Positions 1 to 6,149 are shown, counted from the first letter of the stretch. The stretch: 13,848 bases of DNA from Candidatus Tayloriibacteriota bacterium (GCA_003170325.1 PMZP01000043.1:2215-16062), one strand, 5' to 3'. The notes: generated by a model from the sequence alone, not told the origin. Numbers and translations: made by a program.

Positions 1-745
1 CGTTCACTTCCAGACTGGACTTCTGGTACAAGACTTTGTTGAGAGCGTCGATCTCATTCTTGGCAGAAGATCCATTGTCGTCTCCAATCGCTGATGTTTT
101 CTCATACGCGATCGTCCCCTCCACATACATCTTCCCCAGGAAATCGGTCTTCTCTTGAATAGATGCTGAATCCTTAGGAATGAGGTCCAAATGGCGTTGA
201 ACCGCCCAGATAGCTTTGGCGATATGCAAACCAATATCCGAGGCGTAGCAAATGCGAATTACTTTAGCGCCTGAAGATTCGATCAGTCGCGACAACGATT
301 CCCCTATAGCATTGGACATCAGATGACCGATATGAAATACCTTGAATGTGTTTGGGTCGGTGTATTCGATGAGAATGGGTCCAGTTTTTTTATCCGACTT
401 TAGCCAACTAAAGTGCAAGACTTCCCTAGCGATCACTTCATCCTTCACTTTAAAGTTAATGAAGCCTGGTCCGGCGATGCTGACACTTTCTATACATTCC
501 GGCATTTTCGCCGTGAATCCGGCCACAATCTTTTCCGCCAGAGCTTTCGGCGATGACCCGAGTTTCTTGGCATAGACCATAGCCGCATTAGTCGTGAAGT
601 CGCCGTGTTCGGGATTTTCCGGATAGTCGAGCTTGATCGAGCCGAGAGCTCCGCCAGCCACACCTTCAGCATCGCCGCCCATCTTCGCATCCACGCCTAA
701 GGCGCTTAAAATCTCCCTCAATTGCTTTGTAATCTCGTTTCTCAT
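1..745 (-). CDS. argS: Arginyl-tRNA synthetase, 5' part (runs off window edge)
   Basis: Class I aminoacyl-tRNA synthetase that charges tRNA-Arg in the cytoplasm. The first 248 codons are present, read from the ATG at 745 down to the window edge; the frame is open throughout and the gene continues outside. The N-terminal tRNA-recognition domain carries the family signature YPENPEHGDFTTNAAM (residues 41-56), and AGPGFINFK follows at 91-99. The ATP-binding HIGH motif is at 138-141, within TDPNTFKVFHIGH. This motif context differs from the NPTGPLHIGHGR form of many bacterial ArgRS and resembles versions I associate with CPR genomes (recollection, not searched). The KMSKS region lies outside the window. 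There is no Shine-Dalgarno; a -10-like TACAAT ends 6 nt before the ATG. Confidence in identity is high. Confidence 0.93.
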   Translation of the reverse strand, partial: MRNEITKQLREILSALGVDAKMGGDAEGVAGGALGSIKLDYPENPEHGDFTTNAAMVYAKKLGSSPKALAEKIVAGFTAKMPECIESVSIAGPGFINFKVKDEVIAREVLHFSWLKSDKKTGPILIEYTDPNTFKVFHIGHLMSNAIGESLSRLIESSGAKVIRICYASDIGLHIAKAIWAVQRHLDLIPKDSASIQEKTDFLGKMYVEGTIAYEKTSAIGDDNGSSAKNEIDALNKVLYQKSSLEVN

Positions 746-751
746 CTTGCC

Positions 752-757
752 ATTGTA
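752..757 (-). promoter_or_regulatory. Candidate -10 box of argS (leaderless)
   Basis: Read on the minus strand, TACAAT (5 of 6 matches to TATAAT) is separated from the argS ATG by only 6 nt, so transcription would start at or next to the start codon. I see no good -35 at 16-18 bp. The placement matches five other genes in this window, which is the main support. Confidence 0.45.
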
Positions 758-786
758 GCAAAAATGTCATTTATCTGCCTAAAACC

Positions 787-814
787 TTGACAATTCTAAT
801 AAAAGCAATATAAT
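787..814 (+). promoter_or_regulatory. Consensus sigma70-type promoter of the ncRNA
   Basis: TTGACA at 787-792 and TATAAT at 809-814 are separated by 16 bp. Both hexamers are perfect consensus, the strongest promoter in the window. It points into a 350-bp stretch with no plausible gene that ends in an intrinsic terminator. The predicted start point is near 821. Confidence 0.85.
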
Positions 815-820
815 ACCAAC

Positions 821-1166
821 CAGACGCTTATTCAAAACGGGCCCTAGGAGACTTGCCCGGTAAACACCGACCTCCTCGCTAGGAGGACGTTTGTTATACA
901 ATTAGAGCACGGGTGTGTTCTTAAACGGCCTTCGGTTCCTCATCTTCGGCGTTGAGCTGGAAATATATCTAGAAGTATATCCAGCCATCGAGGCTTGAAA
1001 GTCTCCAGGGTGAATTGAGTGACACCCTACAAATAAAAACCACCGCACGCGGGTTCTCGGGTACTCCACCCGGGAATCCGCGCAATTTCTTTCGGTTGTT
1101 CGATGTTTGGCCGCCAGCCGTGCATCGACGACCAACGCAGGTCTCTCGCCGGGCCTGCGTTTTTTT
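821..1166 (+). ncRNA. Highly structured non-coding RNA, family not recognised
   Basis: An approximately 345-nt transcription unit with its own consensus promoter and intrinsic terminator, lying between argS and glyA on the strand opposite to both. The sequence is a chain of hairpins: 839-842/855-858; 858-861/866-869 (these two share a base); CCTCCT 871-876 with AGGAGG 881-886; GAGCAC 905-910 with GTGTTC 915-920; GCTGGA 956-961 with TCCAGC 980-985; AGGGTG 1007-1012 with CACCCT 1023-1028; a 13-bp two-part stem spanning 1049-1081; and an 11-bp stem 1094-1105/1123-1133. I looked for tmRNA (tRNA-like ends, tag frame), RNase P (GAGGAAAGUCC, ACAGA), SRP RNA (GGAAGGAAGCAGCC) and 6S RNA (long terminal helix) features on both strands and found none. 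The length suits a housekeeping RNA, so a divergent member of a known class remains possible. Function unknown. Confidence 0.7.
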
Positions 1167-1170
1167 ATTT
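1134..1170 (+). terminator. Intrinsic terminator of the ncRNA
   Basis: An 8-bp stem, AACGCAGG (1134-1141) pairing with CCTGCGTT (1154-1161), is followed by a T7 run (1160-1166). There is no T run in the opposite direction, so it serves the plus-strand ncRNA. The convergent glyA stop codon is only a few bases beyond. Confidence 0.85.
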
Positions 1171-1172
1171 CA

Positions 1173-2435
1173 CTACTTCCTCAAAATCTCATCTATCTTT
1201 TTGGCGATCGCCTTGAAATCTTTTTCTTTGCGGCCTCTGGTCGTTTCGGCGGCAGTGCCTAGGCGGATACCCGAGGGATCAGCTGGCAGTCTCTTATCGA
1301 AAGGGATAGCGTTCTTGTTGACGATGATGCCGTGTTTCTCCAACCTGTCGCTGGCCTCTTTGCCGGTAATGGCTCCAGCGCCAGCCTCAGCTTTGGTGGC
1401 TGAAGTCACGACCAATGGTTCCCTCTTCTTGCCGTCATTCCAAGTGTCGACTAGTATCAAATGCGAATCAGTTCCGCCGGAGATCAGCCGCCAGCCGCGC
1501 TTCTCCAATTCGTCGACCAGGACTTTGGCGTTCTTCACGACTTGAATGGCGTATTTTCGGAAAGCCGGCGTCGCCGCTTCCTTCAATGCCACCGCCACCG
1601 CGGCAATCTGATTGACATGCGGACCTCCCTGCAATCCTGGGAAAACCGCCTTATCGATCTTCTTATTCAATTCGCGGGCATCCCTTTTCACAAAGATCAG
1701 AGCCGCACGTGGGCCTCTCAATGTTTTATGAGTCGTAGTAGTCACCACGTCGGCATAATCAAATGGCGAAGGATAGACTCCTCCGGCCACTAACCCGGCT
1801 ATATGCGACATATCCACCATCATAATCGATTCGGCGGCATCAGCCACTTCCCTCATCCTCTTCCAATCGATGATCCGCGGATATGCAGTGTAACCGGAAA
1901 CGATGATGGTCGGCTTTTCCTTCATAGCCAATTCGCGGAGCTGGTCGTAATTTATGGTCTCGGTAGTCTGGTCGAGCCCGTAAGGGATCTGCTGCCAGAA
2001 TTTACCAGTGGCCGAAACTTTCTGCCCATGAGTCAAGTGACCGCCCTGATCGAGTGCCATGCCCATGATCTTTCCGGTAATGCTAGTCGTCCCGTCTTTT
2101 TGCATCACACCTCCCCGCGGCACCAAGGCAGTGAATACAGCTAGGTTGGCCGGCGAACCAGAGAGCGGTTGCACATTCACGTGCCATTCATTCGGGTCTA
2201 GATTGAAAAGTTTTAGAGCTCGGTCAACGCAAAGTTGCTCGATCTTGTCGACAATCTCGTTTCCGCCGTAATAGCGCTTGCCGGCGTAGCCTTCGGCGTA
2301 TTTATTGGTCAATTCAGATCCGAGCGCTTCCAACACATCCTTGGAAACGTAATTCTCCGAAGCGATCAGATTGATGACTTTCTTCTGGCGCTTCTTCTCG
2401 GCTTCTATGAGTTTCTTTACTTGAATATCTTTCAT
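1173..2435 (-). CDS. glyA: Serine hydroxymethyltransferase
   Basis: PLP enzyme that converts serine and THF to glycine and 5,10-methylene-THF, the one-carbon donor used by ThyA. The product is 420 aa, close to the family norm. Visible signatures: NLIASENYVS (22-31), YAEGYAGKRYYGG (46-58), GGHLTHG (131-137), VDMSHIAGLVAGG (207-219), and the PLP-lysine motif TTTTHKTLRGPR with Lys237. Compared with the E. coli enzyme there are short insertions, one near residues 107-122 before the GGHLTHG loop and another of roughly 20 residues after LILVDTWNDG. The usual GTPA(I/L)TTRG motif reads GTAAETTRG. The ATG at 2435 starts directly before the conserved N-terminal helix. There is no Shine-Dalgarno; a TACGAT box sits 6 nt upstream and a structured RNA with a terminator precedes the gene on the same strand. 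Identity is certain. Confidence 0.97.
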   Translation of the reverse strand: MKDIQVKKLIEAEKKRQKKVINLIASENYVSKDVLEALGSELTNKYAEGYAGKRYYGGNEIVDKIEQLCVDRALKLFNLDPNEWHVNVQPLSGSPANLAVFTALVPRGGVMQKDGTTSITGKIMGMALDQGGHLTHGQKVSATGKFWQQIPYGLDQTTETINYDQLRELAMKEKPTIIVSGYTAYPRIIDWKRMREVADAAESIMMVDMSHIAGLVAGGVYPSPFDYADVVTTTTHKTLRGPRAALIFVKRDARELNKKIDKAVFPGLQGGPHVNQIAAVAVALKEAATPAFRKYAIQVVKNAKVLVDELEKRGWRLISGGTDSHLILVDTWNDGKKREPLVVTSATKAEAGAGAITGKEASDRLEKHGIIVNKNAIPFDKRLPADPSGIRLGTAAETTRGRKEKDFKAIAKKIDEILRK

Positions 2436-2441
2436 GAAAGT

Positions 2442-2447
2442 ATCGTA
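2442..2447 (-). promoter_or_regulatory. Possible -10 box of glyA (leaderless)
   Basis: Minus-strand TACGAT (4 of 6 matches) ends 6 nt before the glyA ATG, the same geometry as other starts here. There is no convincing -35. If it is real, glyA has its own leaderless transcript and the upstream terminator only ends the neighbouring RNA. If not, glyA is transcribed through that terminator. Confidence 0.3.
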
Positions 2448-2476
2448 TCACGTTCTTTGCCATATAAAAAATGCGG

Positions 2477-2514
2477 AAAAAAAATAGCGGACTGTCGCAG
2501 CGAATCGACAGTCC
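2477..2514 (-). terminator. Strong intrinsic terminator upstream of glyA
   Basis: A perfect 9-bp stem, 2489-2497 with 2506-2514 and an 8-nt loop, is followed on the minus strand by GCTA and eight Ts (2477-2484 as As on plus). It lies 41 nt before the glyA start codon and on the same strand. It either ends a separate small RNA or acts as a leader attenuator. Confidence 0.85.
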
Positions 2515-2748
2515 GGGGCCGAGGGCCCTATCCAACAAGCATCAACTTAACTCCCATCACAACTTCGCAAGGAAATGGGCCGGCGGCGACGGTTGAGAAG
2601 TGCGTAATAAAGTGGAACTCCTACAAGCACAACCAATTACTGCGTCGCCTTTAACCGGCGTGGCACGTAGCCTAGCTCACACAGAGCATTTTCACGGATT
2701 CAAATCCGTTCTGATTCAAAGACTACTCCCAACCAGATTAAAAACAAC
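2477..2748 (-). ncRNA. Structured RNA or 5' leader upstream of glyA, unassigned
   Basis: Minus-strand region of about 240-270 nt that ends in the terminator above. Its centre is a long compound helix: GCCGG 2579-2583 with CCGGC 2655-2659, then GGCGACG 2585-2591 with CGTCGCC 2643-2649, then GTAAT 2604-2608 with ATTAC 2636-2640. Around it are local hairpins: ACGGATT/AATCCGT at 2694-2709, GCTC/GAGC near 2675-2687, CCCAT/ATGGG near 2553-2579 and GGGCC/GGCCC at 2516-2528. The 5' end is uncertain: a weak promoter, TTCACC (2778-2783) and GATAAC (2755-2760) with 17 bp spacing, would start near 2748. I could not match glycine, THF, SAM or T-box consensus elements, nor tmRNA, RNase P or SRP. It may be a stand-alone RNA or a glyA leader. 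Confidence 0.45.
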
Positions 2749-2784
2749 CCCCAAGTTATCCACAGGTTGTGAGATGAGGTGAAG

Positions 2785-2804
2785 CCTCACGAACTACCGT
2801 GAGG
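2785..2804. repeat. Perfect 7-bp inverted repeat after the nucleotidase gene
   Basis: CCTCACG (2785-2791) pairs with CGTGAGG (2798-2804) across a 6-nt loop, 6 bp beyond the stop codon of the minus-strand gene at 2811. It has the position of a terminator or 3'-end stem but no T run on either side. It is flanked by near-identical GAGGTGAA(G/A)CCT direct repeats. Confidence 0.5.
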
Positions 2805-2810
2805 TGAAAC

Positions 2811-3419
2811 CTAACGGAGATGAGCCACGATCTCCTTCCATGAATATATCCTCGTCACGTTCTCGGGCAAATCTCCCTGATTCCATGGGCAGTCCAGGAG
2901 CAGTACCCTGCAACCTGACGCCGCGATTTCCTTGGCTTGCGACATCGAGTCTTCGATCATCACGCCGACGCCGAGCTCCCGACAGACGTCAGCCTTACTA
3001 CGGACTTTCTCCGGAAGCCCGAAGTACTGATTGGTGAGCACGATGGAAGCAAAATGGCCATCAAAGTGCTTGCGTATCCAGCGAAGCGTTGGATCCTTGA
3101 CTTGATCTCCGCGCGAGCTGATGACATTGAGCTCGTGAGACTTGCCCAGATGTCTAACTCCTTCAAAGGCGCCCGACACTGGACTGGCCATAGAGTGCTC
3201 ATCGGAGCGACAGAAATCGAAGATCCTCCTCGAGGCTTCCTCTGCCGAACAACCCCAAATCTTTTCGATGTCATAGGTCACTACATCTTCGCGTCGGACG
3301 GACGTTCCAAACCTGGAGTTGTGAAAGGCTTGCAACGATTCGTTAAAATCGAGGATCACATCATCCAAATCGACGCCGAGGACCGGTTTTCCACGCCTAT
3401 GCATTTGGTCATTTTTCAT
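2811..3419 (-). CDS. HAD-superfamily 5'(3')-deoxyribonucleotidase-like phosphatase (NT5C type)
   Basis: Predicted cytosolic phosphatase of 202 aa. HAD motif I is VDLDDV with the nucleophile Asp17 and the acid/base Asp19. Motif II is the VISSR stretch at 99-103, motif III is a lysine in KVRSK (about 139-142), and motif IV is MIEDS with Glu156/Asp157. The length and the DLDD(V/C)xxDF opening resemble the NT5C/YorS-like deoxyribonucleotidase family, whose members dephosphorylate dNMPs such as dUMP or dTMP. Location beside tmk and thyA supports a role in balancing deoxynucleotide pools, but substrate is not proven by sequence. The start could be the ATG at 3419 or the in-frame ATG at 3404 (Met6); conserved sequence begins only around residue 11. 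No Shine-Dalgarno is visible. It follows tmk on the same strand after 103 bp and a weak terminator. Confidence 0.75.
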   Translation of the reverse strand: MKNDQMHRRGKPVLGVDLDDVILDFNESLQAFHNSRFGTSVRREDVVTYDIEKIWGCSAEEASRRIFDFCRSDEHSMASPVSGAFEGVRHLGKSHELNVISSRGDQVKDPTLRWIRKHFDGHFASIVLTNQYFGLPEKVRSKADVCRELGVGVMIEDSMSQAKEIAASGCRVLLLDCPWNQGDLPENVTRIYSWKEIVAHLR

Positions 3420-3482
3420 TTGTATATGGTTTTTTAGTACTTTATCTTAACCCAGACTACAGCAAGGACGTAAATAGTCAAC

Positions 3483-3505
3483 AAAAAAGACCTGCCGAGA
3501 CAGAT
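3483..3505 (-). terminator. Weak intrinsic terminator after tmk
   Basis: Minus-strand ATCTG/CAGGT stem (3501-3505 with 3491-3495 approx., including one G-U pair) with a 6-nt loop, followed by CTTTTTT. It lies about 20 bp after the tmk stop. The stem is short, so termination may be partial. Confidence 0.4.
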
Positions 3506-3522
3506 TTCACGCCACGACTTTT

Positions 3523-4218
3523 TCACAGAACGCACTCCTTCACCACCACCATAACCATCTCATGGATTGCTTCAGGCGAAAGCAGCTTCCCTCCACGCTC
3601 ACAGCAGTCGATCTTTTTCCAATCTGGTTTTGTTCGAACTAACTGTAGATACGTCCTAACTGTCGCTTCTTGAAAATCACGATCTTTTTCGTGCTGGTCA
3701 CGAGTGCCGTTTTTCTTTCCGAGATAATTGCGACTGGCTTTTCGCGCGATCATTTCGAAAGAAAACGTAGGTGGTACATGTAAGTATATGACTAAGTTCG
3801 GTCTCGGGAGACCCAATTCATCATATTCGGCCCGTTCGACAAATTGGATAATGTCTTTCTTCGGCTTGCCGGTCAACTTTGTAGCCTGAAACGCCATGCT
3901 ACTTGATGTATAACGATTGCAAATGACTATCCCCTTGTTTAAAGCAATTTCGATTTCCGGCAACGCCGTAAATCGATCAAGCATGTAAGGAAGCGAGGAA
4001 ATGTACGGCGACATGTGGCGGAAATCACCAAAATCACCGCGTAGCGCTCGACCAGTCAAATGCCCAAAAAATGATTGGTCGTAACGCGGAAAGTCAAAGT
4101 AAGTTACAGTATGGCCTAGTCTTTTAAGCGTCTTGATCAAAAGCGAAGCTTGTGTAGCCTTACCTGCTCCATCACCACCTTCAAGGACGATTAGTTTATG
4201 TTTTACAGTTTTTTTCAT
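3523..4218 (-). CDS. tmk: Thymidylate kinase (dTMP kinase)
   Basis: Phosphorylates dTMP to dTDP with ATP, the step after ThyA. The 231-aa product has the P-loop EGGDGAGKATQ (13-23), the FDFPRYDQ segment (41-48) that binds the substrate side, a Met-Leu-Asp-Arg helix (79-82), and the DR(Y/F)-type motif as NRYTSSSMAFQ (101-111). A basic lid-like stretch, ARKASRNYLGKK, lies in the second half. It is slightly longer than the roughly 210-aa E. coli enzyme. Gene order tmk/thyA head-to-head with 68 bp between starts supports the assignment. Unusually for this window, GGAAGG lies 3 nt before the ATG, and a TATACT box lies about 31 nt upstream. Upstream ATGs at the same place are out of frame. Confidence 0.92.
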   Translation of the reverse strand: MKKTVKHKLIVLEGGDGAGKATQASLLIKTLKRLGHTVTYFDFPRYDQSFFGHLTGRALRGDFGDFRHMSPYISSLPYMLDRFTALPEIEIALNKGIVICNRYTSSSMAFQATKLTGKPKKDIIQFVERAEYDELGLPRPNLVIYLHVPPTFSFEMIARKASRNYLGKKNGTRDQHEKDRDFQEATVRTYLQLVRTKPDWKKIDCCERGGKLLSPEAIHEMVMVVVKECVL

Positions 4219-4274
4219 AAGCCTTCCATTGCCATACTAACAGATAAGGAGTATAAATCAATCAGACAACGATG

Positions 4275-4280
4275 TATAAT
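4275..4280 (+). promoter_or_regulatory. -10 box of thyA (leaderless)
   Basis: Perfect TATAAT, preceded by TG, ends 6 nt before the thyA ATG at 4287, so the transcript would begin at or within a base or two of the start codon. The -35 region (TATAAA at 4252-4257) is poor, as in a promoter that relies on its -10. No Shine-Dalgarno precedes the ATG. Confidence 0.65.
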
Positions 4281-4286
4281 TGACAT

Positions 4287-5135
4287 ATGAGAAACTATAA
4301 CTCTTTGCTCAAAGAAATAATGGACAAAGGTGCGGACCGCCAGGGTCGTAACGGCTGGACACGCGGCCTCTTCACGAGACAGCTTCGTTTCAGCATGGCC
4401 GACGGATTTCCGGCTACGACAACGAAAAAGCTGGCCTTCCGGACTGTAGCAGCGGAATTATTCTGGTTCATGTCCGGTAGCAATGATAACAAGGTCCTTC
4501 AGAAGCTTGGATGCGAGATCTGGACGGCCAACGCAAACTCCGATTACTGGAAACCCAAAGCAAAGTTCGATGGCGATCTAGGCCGCGTCTACGGAATCCA
4601 GTGGCGGTTTTGGCGAAAGCCGGACGACGGTACTGTTGACCAGTTGGCGCAGATCATCGAGAAGATAAAGAAAGACCCAAATGACCGACGTTTGATCGTC
4701 ACTGCCTGGAACCCTGGAGAGATCGAGGAAATGGCCCTTCCCCCTTGCCACATGATCTTCCAGTTCTTCGTGACTGACGGAAAGCTCTCCTTGCATATGT
4801 TCCAGCGTAGCTGTGACATGTTTCTGGGAGTTCCGTTCAACATCGCCTCGTACGCGCTTCTGCTCCATATCATAGCTCAAATGACAGATCTCAAACCCGA
4901 CGAACTGATCTTGACGCTTGGAGACGTGCACATCTACCACGATCACTTTGATGCTGTGAAGGAACAGCTGGCACGGGATCCATTTCCTCTTCCGAATCTT
5001 TGGCTCAATCCATCGGTAAAGTCCTTGAATGACGTCGATGTCGCAAAATTCAATGGACCAGAGGATATTACGAGCCTCGTCAAGCTTGAAGATTACAAAT
5101 ATCACCCGCCTATAAAAGCAAAGATGGCAGTCTGA
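4287..5135 (+). CDS. thyA: Thymidylate synthase (ThyA type)
   Basis: Methylates dUMP to dTMP using 5,10-methylene-THF and releases dihydrofolate. The 282-aa protein has all hallmarks: the R-rich N-terminal phosphate-binding segment with FTRQLRFSMADGFPATTTKK (29-48), DLGRVYGIQWR (97-107), the catalytic cysteine in ALPPCHMIFQFFV (Cys154), QRSCDMFLGVPFN (173-185) for dUMP binding, GDVHIYHDH (212-220), and a C-terminal YKYHPPIKAKMAV that closes over the active site. In GDxHIYxNH the usual Asn is Asp here (residue 219). It is the only plus-strand gene between tmk and dut, divergent from tmk and convergent with dut. The dihydrofolate it makes requires the DHFR-like gene at 6150. Start choice is supported by the TATAAT 6 nt upstream. 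Confidence 0.97.
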   Translation: MRNYNSLLKEIMDKGADRQGRNGWTRGLFTRQLRFSMADGFPATTTKKLAFRTVAAELFWFMSGSNDNKVLQKLGCEIWTANANSDYWKPKAKFDGDLGRVYGIQWRFWRKPDDGTVDQLAQIIEKIKKDPNDRRLIVTAWNPGEIEEMALPPCHMIFQFFVTDGKLSLHMFQRSCDMFLGVPFNIASYALLLHIIAQMTDLKPDELILTLGDVHIYHDHFDAVKEQLARDPFPLPNLWLNPSVKSLNDVDVAKFNGPEDITSLVKLEDYKYHPPIKAKMAV

Positions 5136-5163
5136 TCTTCGATCCGGTTTTTCTCATCAAATT

Positions 5164-5192
5164 CTCCGATCAACCTCGGGGATTTTTATTTT
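5164..5192 (+). terminator. Intrinsic terminator of thyA
   Basis: CTCCGA (5164-5169) pairs with TCGGGG (5176-5181, one G-U) over a 6-nt loop, followed by ATTTTTATTTT. The T-rich tail overlaps the stop codon of the convergent dut gene, so the two 3' ends share sequence. Confidence 0.7.
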
Positions 5193-5608
5193 CCGCTACT
5201 ACCAAATCCGTTCTGGCCCCTATCCGTATCTGAAAGCTCGTCAGTCTCTTCGAATTCGATATTCTCGATCTTCTGTATGAGCAATTGTGCAATCTTGTGG
5301 CCCTTCTCGAAGCTGAAAAACTTGTCGGAAAGATTCATTATACCGGCGTGGACTTCCCCCCTGTAACCGGAATCGATGACTCCGCCAAAGTTCTTTATTC
5401 CGTATTTGTGCGAAAGGCCGCTTTTATCCCAAATAAGTCCAACATGCCCTTCGGGAATTTCAATCGAAAGACCAAGCGGCACCGATTTGCGCTCACCTGG
5501 TTCTAGCTCGAAAGGTTCTACTGTGTATAGATCCATTCCCGCATCGCCTTTGTGGGCATATGCCGGTATTCGAGCATCTGGATGCATTTTTTTAATCCTT
5601 ATCTTCAT
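5186..5608 (-). CDS. dut: Trimeric dUTPase (dUTP diphosphatase)
   Basis: Hydrolyses dUTP to dUMP and pyrophosphate, which keeps uracil out of DNA and feeds ThyA. It is 140 aa, usual for the trimeric family. The five motifs are in order: I DAGMDLY (22-28), II WDKSGLSHKYGI (60-71), III GGVIDSGYRGEV (75-86, with catalytic Asp79 and the uracil-stacking Tyr82), IV GHKIAQLL (103-110), V RGQNGFGSSGK (130-140). Motif II has Lys where PRSG has Arg. The ATG overlaps the stop of the dCMP deaminase gene as ATGA, so the pair is probably translationally coupled and shares the promoter at 6134-6142. Both genes make dUMP. No separate Shine-Dalgarno is evident. Confidence 0.96.
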   Translation of the reverse strand: MKIRIKKMHPDARIPAYAHKGDAGMDLYTVEPFELEPGERKSVPLGLSIEIPEGHVGLIWDKSGLSHKYGIKNFGGVIDSGYRGEVHAGIMNLSDKFFSFEKGHKIAQLLIQKIENIEFEETDELSDTDRGQNGFGSSGK

Positions 5609-6126
5609 TTCTCGGGCACTGCCTGGGGTAAACGATCGTGAAGATAGTCTTCGACTTCATGTTTGACTATCTGGAGTTTGATTCCGCTTTGATCGAAGAT
5701 ATCTTTGCTCCTTTTGCTGGCATGGTAATCCTTGAGCGAAACGACCTTCTTGATGCCGGCATTTATAAGCAGTTTAGCGCAGGTATAACATGGTACCATG
5801 TGACAATAGAGCGTCGCTCCGTCAACCGATACTCCCAGTTTTGCAGCTTGCGCTATGGCATTCTGTTCTGCATGGGCAGTCCGAACACAATGATCGGATT
5901 GGGAACCGTCGTCGTGAATGACTTTATGCATCTCATGTCCGATGTCGTCGCAGTGTTCTAGACCGGCCGGAGATCCTACATATCCGGTCACCAGTATTCT
6001 CTTGTCCCTTACAACGACACATCCTGATCTGCCACGATCGCATGTTCCCCTACTGCCGACCAGTTCAGCTATGCTCATGAAATATTCATCCCAAGAGGGA
6101 CGCTGGTACTTTGTTTTAGTGCTCAT
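5605..6126 (-). CDS. Zinc-dependent dCMP deaminase (ComEB-like)
   Basis: Deaminates dCMP to dUMP, the second dUMP source for ThyA. The 173-aa protein carries the cytidine/deoxycytidylate deaminase zinc site: HAEQNAI (85-91, His85 ligand and Glu87 proton shuttle) and PCYTC (112-116, Cys113 and Cys116 ligands). The opening SWDEYFMSIAELVGSRGTC, then RGRSGCVVV and GYVGSPAGLEHC, is typical of dCMP deaminases rather than riboflavin or tRNA deaminases. I chose the ATG at 6126 over an ATG at 6162: the conserved sequence starts right after it, the extra 12 residues are hydrophobic and unlike the family, and the upstream ATG would lie beyond the -10 box and inside the divergent gene. Three bases past dut's start, the two genes overlap by 4 bp. 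Confidence 0.92.
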   Translation of the reverse strand: MSTKTKYQRPSWDEYFMSIAELVGSRGTCDRGRSGCVVVRDKRILVTGYVGSPAGLEHCDDIGHEMHKVIHDDGSQSDHCVRTAHAEQNAIAQAAKLGVSVDGATLYCHMVPCYTCAKLLINAGIKKVVSLKDYHASKRSKDIFDQSGIKLQIVKHEVEDYLHDRLPQAVPEK

Positions 6127-6133
6127 GGCGTGT

Positions 6134-6142
6134 AGTATAATA
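6134..6142. promoter_or_regulatory. Bidirectional -10 element between dCMP deaminase and DHFR genes
   Basis: Only 23 bp separate the two divergent start codons (6126 and 6150). Within them lies GTATAATAC (6135-6143), a perfect palindrome around a central A. Plus-strand TATAAT (6136-6141) ends 8 nt before the dihydrofolate reductase ATG. Minus-strand TATACT (6134-6139) ends 7 nt before the deaminase ATG. Each -35 would lie inside the opposite coding region, and both transcripts would be leaderless. Confidence 0.65.
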
Positions 6143-6149
6143 CATAACA

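Noticed and set aside
821..1166. tmRNA or RNase P RNA as identity of the ncRNA
   Set aside because: The length fits, but on neither strand did I find tRNA-like ends with a T-loop, a tag frame, GAGGAAAGUCC or ACAGA. A fragment resembling CGGTAAAC..CC of RNase P is isolated.
1015..1545. 176-codon open frame on the plus strand
   Set aside because: It runs through the ncRNA terminator and antisense to glyA; the composition is that of a shadow frame.
2694..2709. tRNA T-arm-like sequence GGATTCAAATCC
   Set aside because: The G53-C61 pair and loop register are wrong and no cloverleaf surrounds it; it is a simple 7-bp hairpin of the structured RNA.
2756..2764. Perfect DnaA box TTATCCACA in the glyA-nucleotidase gap
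   Set aside because: It is a single copy with no neighbouring boxes, no AT-rich unwinding stretch and no dnaA/dnaN nearby. One 9-mer match is not unlikely by chance, so I do not call an origin.
4578..5105. 175-codon minus-strand open frame
   Set aside because: Lies entirely antisense to thyA, whose identity is certain; no family features.
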